From CAZBWS01 sp964495705 (GTDB taxonomy: Bacteria > Pseudomonadota > Gammaproteobacteria > HTCC5015), in the NCBI GenBank assembly GCA_964495705.1, contig CAZBWS010000029.1, positions 1 through 26,507 on the forward strand: 26,507 nt of DNA, in the 5' to 3' direction. The translations under genes were made by a program, and so were the position numbers. This document shows, in pieces, positions 21,943 to 26,507 of the stretch (positions are counted from its first letter, which is position 1; each line of letters opens with the position of its first letter). The notes under the pieces are model-generated. The model made no database searches. It was given only the letters and a program-made list of their open reading frames with translations, and was not told the DNA's origin.

Positions 21943-23057
21943 TGTTTCGTCTAGGCCTTATTGTAAACCCCCTTGCTGGCTTGGGTGGCGCTATTGCCTT
22001 AAAAGGCAGTGACGATATTCTTAGTATGGACCAAGCTCTTGGCCTAGGCGCGGTACCACGGGCCCAGCCACGCACTTTGCAAGCGCTACAAACACTCCAA
22101 GGCTTAAATGTAGAAATAACTACTTATCCAGGAGAAATGGGAGAAGATGCGGCTAAAGAAGCGGGGTTTGATCCCGTCGTACTCGGAGCCATTCAAACGG
22201 GGCAGACTACCGCTGCAGACACCGAAAGCGCTGCCCAAGCCCTATTAGCTGAAGGGGTAGACCTTATTTTATTTACTGGCGGCGACGGCACTGCACGCAA
22301 TATTTGTAATGCCGTGGGCACGGCTACGCCCGTGTTGGGCATACCCGCAGGGGTTAAAATTCACTCGGGGGTATATGCGGTAACTCCTCAGGCAGCCGGT
22401 GAAATTGTTGCGCTGTTGATCAAGGGGGAGTTAGTTGCCCTAGCCGAGCAGGATGTACGTGACATTGATGAGCACGCTTTCCGCGAGGGGCGCGTTATGG
22501 CCAAACACTACGGTGAGCTGCAAGTCCCTCAAGAGCATCGTTACTTGCAGGGGACGAAGGAATCGGGTGTTGAGGTAGAAGCCATTGTATTGGAGGATAT
22601 TGCTGCGGACTTTGCCGATCATATGCTAGATGACGTTCGTTACATTATGGGTTCGGGGGGAACAGTTGCAGCGATCATGGAACATTTAGGTTTAGACAAT
22701 ACCCTGCTCGGCGTAGATGTAATAGAAAACGGCGAGTTAGTTGCAAGTGACTGTACCGCCCAGCAGTTGTTAGAGCTCACGCAAGATGTGGATACGCGCT
22801 TAGTTATTACCGTTATTGGTGGTCAAGGTCACATTATTGGCCGGGGTAATCAACAGCTAAGCTCTGAGCTATTAATGCGGCTCGGCAAAGATCGTATTCA
22901 CTTGGTGGCCACCAAGGCAAAGCTGAAAGCACTCGAAGGCCGTCCATTGATTGTCGACAGTGGCGATGAAGACGTTAATAAAATGTTGGCGGGCATGATT
23001 GCGGTGCGTACGGGCTATGCAGACTCGGTGTTGTATCGAGTGGCTGACGGGCTATAG
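21942..23057 (+). CDS. ATP-NAD kinase-like protein
   Basis: 371 aa, member of the ATP-NAD kinase/AcoX-like group, cytoplasmic. RLGLIVNPLAGLGG (3-16) begins the Rossmann-like fold, and LFTGGDGTARNI (110-121) is the diagnostic GGDGT of the NAD/diacylglycerol/sphingosine kinase superfamily. IPAGVKIHSGVYA (134-146) and the later MGSGGTVAAIMEHL are typical of this subgroup. It is distinct from canonical NadK (about 290 aa), so the natural substrate is uncertain. It overlaps djlA by one base. If it does phosphorylate NAD, it would complement the transhydrogenase at 6060-8921 in supplying NADPH. Confidence 0.85.
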   Translation: MFRLGLIVNPLAGLGGAIALKGSDDILSMDQALGLGAVPRAQPRTLQALQTLQGLNVEITTYPGEMGEDAAKEAGFDPVVLGAIQTGQTTAADTESAAQALLAEGVDLILFTGGDGTARNICNAVGTATPVLGIPAGVKIHSGVYAVTPQAAGEIVALLIKGELVALAEQDVRDIDEHAFREGRVMAKHYGELQVPQEHRYLQGTKESGVEVEAIVLEDIAADFADHMLDDVRYIMGSGGTVAAIMEHLGLDNTLLGVDVIENGELVASDCTAQQLLELTQDVDTRLVITVIGGQGHIIGRGNQQLSSELLMRLGKDRIHLVATKAKLKALEGRPLIVDSGDEDVNKMLAGMIAVRTGYADSVLYRVADGL

Positions 23058-23111
23058 AAATAAATTATCGTTTCTATCTTATAGATTAATTATTAAAAAA
23101 ATAGGCCTCAC

Positions 23112-23151
23112 CCTAATATCTTAGCTGAAGAAGCATTCGACAGATATTAGG
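23112..23151 (+). promoter_or_regulatory. katB leader hairpin overlapping the ribosome binding site
   Basis: CCTAATATCT (23112-23121) and AGATATTAGG (23142-23151) form a perfect 10-bp inverted repeat with a 20-base loop. The right arm ends in the first AGG of the katB Shine-Dalgarno AGGAG (23149-23153), 8 bases before the ATG. If formed in the mRNA, the stem would mask part of the ribosome binding site; as DNA it could be an operator dyad. Confidence 0.5.
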
Positions 23152-23161
23152 AGATACAACA

Positions 23162-24688
23162 ATGAAGCGTCTATTAATAGCATCCGCTATAAGCGTTAGT
23201 ATAGCGAGCTTGGCTCAAGCTGAGCAGGCTCAATTAACTCGCGATAATGGTGCCCCCGTCGGGGATAATCAAAACTCACAAACAGCAGGAGAGTGGGGCG
23301 GTGCCCTGTTGCAAGATGTTCAGTTGATTGAAAAGCTGCAGCGTTTTGATCGTGAACGCGTTCCAGAGCGTGTAGTGCATGCTAGAGGCACCGGCGCTCA
23401 CGGTGTATTTGTCAGTAATGGCAAGGCGGCAGACCTGACTCGAGCGGGTTTTTTAAGCAATAAGACAGAAACACCAGTATTTGTGCGCTTTTCTACGGTT
23501 GTGCATTCCAAGGGCTCACCAGAAACCTTGCGCGACCCGCGTGGTTTTGCCACTAAGTTCTATACTCAAGAAGGTAACTGGGACTTGGTCGGTAATAACT
23601 TGCCTGTGTTCTTTATACGCGACGCGATTAAATTCCCAGACATGGTGCACTCACTTAAGCCTTCGCCGGTGAATAACCAGCAAGACCCTAATCGCTTCTT
23701 TGATTTTTTTAGTCATGTGCCAGAAGCTACGCATATGCTAACGCAAGTTTATTCCGATCTAGGTACTCCTGAAAGTTATCGTAAGATGGATGGCTTCGGT
23801 GTTCACGCTTATAAGTTTATTAATAAAGCGGGTGAGGTTAACTATGTAAAATTTCACTGGAAGAGCCAGCAAGGCATTGCGAGCTTGAGTGCGAAACAAG
23901 CCTCCGCTGTTCAAGCTAAAAGCTTTAATCACCTAACCGCTGACTTATATGATTCTATTAATGCGGGTGACCACCCTAAGTGGGATTTGTATGTAAAAGT
24001 GTTAAAGCCAGAACAGTTGAACAGCTTTGATTTTAACCCCTTGGATGCGACGAAGATTTGGCCCAATATTGAAGAGACTAAACTAGGCACTATGACCTTG
24101 AATAAAATGCCTAATAACTTCTTTGAAAGCACTGAGCAATCCGCTTTTGCTCCGGGGCGTCTAATCCCTGGTATCGAACCATCGGAAGACCGTTTGTTAC
24201 AAGGCCGTGTGTTTAGCTATGCTGATACTCAGATGCATCGCATCGGACCTAATCACCAACAGCTCCCGATTAACCGCGCTGTAAATACCGTGAATAATCA
24301 CAATCAAAATGGGGCAATGAATTTTGGCCAAACCAGCCGCGATGTAAACTACCAGCCTAGCCGTTATGTTGATGGTCTTAAAGAAGATGCTCAGTATAAG
24401 TATTCGCAAGCATCGCTGGCGGGTAATACTCAGCAGCAGAAGATTCACAAGCAGCAGAATTTTAAGCAAGCAGGAGAGTTTTATCGCAGCCTATCTAAGT
24501 CGCAACGCAAAAACCTAATTGGCAATATTGCTGGTGATTTGTCTCAGGTAAGAAGCGATGAAGTGAAGCAGATAATACTCAGCCATTTTTATAAGGCCGA
24601 TACCGATTATGGCACGCGCTTGAGTAAGGCTGTAAAAGTCCCTTTAAGCAAGGTTAAAGTCCGAGCTGCAAGCTTATCAGAGCAATAA
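23162..24688 (+). CDS. katB: Periplasmic catalase
   Basis: Monofunctional heme catalase, 508 aa, with a Sec signal peptide (cleavage near SLAQA, residue 20), so it detoxifies hydrogen peroxide in the periplasm. Catalytic His73 is in RVVHARGTGAHG and distal Asn146 in GNNLPVFFIRD. The proximal heme ligand Tyr353 is in RVFSYADTQMHRIGPNH. All essential residues are intact. It matches small-subunit, KatB-type clade 3 enzymes. AGGAG precedes the ATG. It is followed after 50 bases, with an intercistronic hairpin, by an ankyrin gene, reproducing the katB-ankB pair of Pseudomonas, where AnkB supports periplasmic catalase activity. I looked for an OxyR site upstream and found no convincing match. Confidence 0.96.
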   Translation: MKRLLIASAISVSIASLAQAEQAQLTRDNGAPVGDNQNSQTAGEWGGALLQDVQLIEKLQRFDRERVPERVVHARGTGAHGVFVSNGKAADLTRAGFLSNKTETPVFVRFSTVVHSKGSPETLRDPRGFATKFYTQEGNWDLVGNNLPVFFIRDAIKFPDMVHSLKPSPVNNQQDPNRFFDFFSHVPEATHMLTQVYSDLGTPESYRKMDGFGVHAYKFINKAGEVNYVKFHWKSQQGIASLSAKQASAVQAKSFNHLTADLYDSINAGDHPKWDLYVKVLKPEQLNSFDFNPLDATKIWPNIEETKLGTMTLNKMPNNFFESTEQSAFAPGRLIPGIEPSEDRLLQGRVFSYADTQMHRIGPNHQQLPINRAVNTVNNHNQNGAMNFGQTSRDVNYQPSRYVDGLKEDAQYKYSQASLAGNTQQQKIHKQQNFKQAGEFYRSLSKSQRKNLIGNIAGDLSQVRSDEVKQIILSHFYKADTDYGTRLSKAVKVPLSKVKVRAASLSEQ

Positions 24689-24697
24689 CTTAGCGTT

Positions 24698-24722
24698 CAG
24701 CAAAGCCCGTAGGGCTTTGCTG
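24698..24722 (+). promoter_or_regulatory. Intercistronic hairpin between katB and ankB
   Basis: CAGCAAAGCCC, loop GTA, GGGCTTTGCTG: a perfect 11-bp stem 10 bases after the katB stop. The sequence after it is GCTAAAGG (the ankB ribosome binding site), with no T-tract, so a partial terminator or an mRNA-stabilising element setting the katB:ankB ratio is more likely than a full stop. Confidence 0.7.
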
Positions 24723-24738
24723 GCTAAAGGAAAATATT

Positions 24739-25320
24739 ATGTTTAAACGTATTATTTTAATAACGATTTTTTTATTGAGCTTTTCTACTCAGTCACAGGC
24801 TGTTAGCACTAGTAGTGATGCTGAAAAAACAAATTCTGAATGGCTACAAAATCAATTTTTCAATGCAGCTAGAGCAGGCAATACAGAAATACTAAAAACC
24901 TTTGCAGCGGCAGGGGTCGATTTAAATGTACAAGACCATAAAGGCTATAGTGCATTAATCTTATCTGCCTATAACGGGCGCCGTGCAGCGGTAGACTTTT
25001 TATTGGCAGAAGGCGCTAGCGCCTGCATAGAAGACAAACGTGGTAACACCGCGTTAATGGGGGCCATTTTTAAAGGCGAATTGAAAATAGCACATACTTT
25101 AATGCAGCAAGATTGCGACCCTAACCAAGCGAATAAAGCTGGCCAAACGGCTGCTATGTTTGCTGCCTTATTTGGAAAGCAAGATTTGTTAAGTCAATTG
25201 CGCAGTAATGGCGCTTCACTGACCCAGCTTGACCAAAGAGGCAATAGTGTTAAAAGCCTTGCGCAGCAGCAGGGCAATATAGGGCTTTTAGAGCACTTAG
25301 AAAATGAACAGGTTAAATAG
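24739..25320 (+). CDS. ankB: Ankyrin-repeat protein AnkB
   Basis: 193 aa with a signal peptide (cleavage near SQSQA, residue 21), so periplasmic or inner-membrane-attached. Four to five ankyrin repeats span about residues 37-190; clear ones contain GYSALILSAYNGRRAAVDFLL (69-89), GNTALMGAIFKGELKIAHTL (102-121) and GQTAAMFAALFGKQDLLSQL (135-154). AAAGGA lies just upstream of the ATG. By analogy with P. aeruginosa AnkB, encoded beside katB, it probably helps the catalase reach full activity in the periplasm. Its stop is 3 bases from the convergent GST-like gene. Confidence 0.9.
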   Translation: MFKRIILITIFLLSFSTQSQAVSTSSDAEKTNSEWLQNQFFNAARAGNTEILKTFAAAGVDLNVQDHKGYSALILSAYNGRRAAVDFLLAEGASACIEDKRGNTALMGAIFKGELKIAHTLMQQDCDPNQANKAGQTAAMFAALFGKQDLLSQLRSNGASLTQLDQRGNSVKSLAQQQGNIGLLEHLENEQVK

Positions 25321-25323
25321 TAA

Positions 25324-26427
25324 TTATTTAACTCGAAGTTTATTTTTATGCCTCTCTAGTGGGTAGTGTATTTGTGTTTGCATGCCATCGTAACCACCCC
25401 ACTGCTTCAATAATGGATCTATCATTTTTTTATTTTCAGCGCTTAATGATTGGTAGAAAAACAAAGGCCGCTGAAACATCCATTGGCTGAAGGAGAAGAT
25501 TTTTCTATTCTCTTGTACGCCTTCAATACATGTTTGATGTGTGCCAATGAACCTTGGAACTTGTCTTTTAGGTTGATGGCTTTGAGCGTAGCTTGCAACG
25601 CGTTCTATAGTTTCCTGTAAAACAGGAAATTGCTCACTAAACATTCTGTGTAGCATAGGCCAGATCGTGTCGGGTACTTCGTCATTGGCTAAGAAAACAC
25701 CTGTGTTAATATCTGGCGCATTCATTCTTTCTACCCATTGCGCTACACGTGGAGCTATATCCCGCATTAGCTTGCCGGGGTAAGGGTCTCGGTATAAGTG
25801 TGCATACAACGGCCCCATTAGACCAAAGTCACCAATGCTGGGTTTACTGCCTAGGAGAAAGTCGTGTTGTTCCAAATGTTGGTTGAATTGAATAAAAAAT
25901 TCTTCAGTCCACGTTTCTATGGCAGCAATGTTTTTATTCGTCACCCCAACAATTTTACCCACAGAGCTTCCGAAAAATAGTGCGGGTGGCAAGCCGGCTA
26001 AACGTTTCAGGTATTTAGAGCGGTGGGGTAAGGCGGTGCTGCCAAATTCTTCCAGGATGAATTTTAGATTGTCACGCTTAAAGTTCCAGCGGTAATGCAT
26101 AGCAGGCAATATCAACCATTCGTCGGCGTATACCTCAAATAACAAGGCAACTAATTTTTGCAATGGCGTGTCTGGATAAATACTATTGTCAGGAAATCGC
26201 TGTTCTAAGAAGTCAATAATATCGGTCGTATCTTGCACAGCAATATCATCTGGGGATATTAATACGGGGACATAGTGTACCCCCGTGCGAGGCAATATAA
26301 GATTTTTATAAACTGTTAATGTTGCCTGGTGCTCTTCATAGGCTATGCCTTTATAACGTAAATAAGAGCGTACCTTACCTGTAAAATAAGAGGCTTCTGA
26401 ACCATATAATTGATAGTAGTTGCTCAT
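25324..26427 (-). CDS. Glutathione S-transferase family protein, extended C-terminus
   Basis: 367 aa from ATG 26427; a GTG at 26460 would add eleven residues with no family resemblance, and neither start has a strong ribosome binding site. The N-terminal thioredoxin-like domain (MSNYYQLYGSEASYFTGKVR, then HYVPVLISPDDIAVQDTTDI) has the cis-Pro of VPVL and the glutathione-contacting Asp-Thr after it. An all-helical GST domain follows with the SIGDFGLMGPLYAHLYRDP block. The length exceeds usual GSTs (about 210 aa) by roughly 150 residues, part within the C-terminal domain and part as a tail. No partner gene is visible; substrate unknown. The region upstream (26428-26507) should hold its promoter. 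Confidence 0.8.
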   Translation of the reverse strand: MSNYYQLYGSEASYFTGKVRSYLRYKGIAYEEHQATLTVYKNLILPRTGVHYVPVLISPDDIAVQDTTDIIDFLEQRFPDNSIYPDTPLQKLVALLFEVYADEWLILPAMHYRWNFKRDNLKFILEEFGSTALPHRSKYLKRLAGLPPALFFGSSVGKIVGVTNKNIAAIETWTEEFFIQFNQHLEQHDFLLGSKPSIGDFGLMGPLYAHLYRDPYPGKLMRDIAPRVAQWVERMNAPDINTGVFLANDEVPDTIWPMLHRMFSEQFPVLQETIERVASYAQSHQPKRQVPRFIGTHQTCIEGVQENRKIFSFSQWMFQRPLFFYQSLSAENKKMIDPLLKQWGGYDGMQTQIHYPLERHKNKLRVK

Positions 26428-26507
26428 GAGAACCGAGTGTTTATTAAAAGACCAACACACTGTATGGCTTGAACGGTAGAAAATCCAATTTAAGGCAGTA
26501 TTAATTT

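Noticed and set aside
23058..23111. Possible OxyR site upstream of katB
   Set aside because: CTAT and ATAG tetranucleotides occur but not with the ATAG-N7-CTAT spacing of the OxyR consensus.
1..26507. CRISPR arrays, tRNA or rRNA genes, insertion sequences
   Set aside because: I saw no regularly spaced direct repeats, cloverleaf-type sequences, rRNA segments or transposase genes. The dispersed decamer is too short and irregular for CRISPR or IS ends.

Overview
The window looks like a chromosomal scaffold from a free-living, probably marine gammaproteobacterium. I infer this from moderate GC with compact gene packing and from the gene set: a three-subunit proton-translocating transhydrogenase (pntAA/pntAB/pntB), a katB-ankB type periplasmic catalase pair, a PA2778/PA2779-type pair, cis/trans fatty acid isomerase, PldA, DjlA and Bax. 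A Cellvibrionales-like or pseudomonad-related lineage is plausible, but I cannot assign genus or species. The 100-N run at 10974-11073 is a scaffold gap of unknown true length; it cuts the 3' ends of two convergent genes.

Layout. 1-1063: remains of a chromosomal integron. A minus-strand cassette ORF (174-569) lies between two palindromic attC-like sites (56-181 and 587-626), next to a divergently oriented, internally deleted and frameshifted integrase remnant (864-1063). 1071-3612: a small CxxC protein and primosomal helicase priA, minus strand. 3613-4053: AT-rich non-coding DNA with four DnaA-box matches, three of them in a 12-13 bp phased row. 4054-5978: pldA, a Bax-like glucosaminidase and a DUF2007-like membrane protein. 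6008-8921: terminator and the pnt operon. 9210-10973: hemH and a CinA-like gene running into the gap. 11074-11864: fbp (C-terminus lost). 11954-13332: PA2778/PA2779-like lipoprotein peptidase and partner. 13556-14173: Tat-exported FecR-domain protein. 14184-16105: two tandem membrane-anchored alpha/beta hydrolases, PlaF-like. 16228-17352: MOSC protein and YceH, convergent and overlapping. 17468-18397: zinc phospholipase C/S1-P1-like exported protein. 18391-20993: DnaT-domain protein and cti. 21160-23057: djlA and an ATP-NAD kinase-like gene. 23162-25320: katB and ankB. 25324-26427: glutathione S-transferase-like protein.

Themes. Many genes act on the envelope: PldA, two PlaF-like lipases, a PLC-like protein and Cti on phospholipids, and Bax on peptidoglycan. 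Redox functions are transhydrogenase, NAD-kinase-like protein, ferrochelatase, catalase and GST.

The most unusual signal is not a gene. The decamer ATGCGGATAG occurs eight times, plus two nonamer copies, where about 0.05 decamers are expected by chance. It has an extended CTG tail, its copies alternate perfectly in strand along the window, and one inverted pair forms a 14-bp hairpin between two genes. This is how DNA-uptake (DUS/USS) sequences behave in Neisseria and Pasteurellaceae, and I do not recognise this word as a known dialect.
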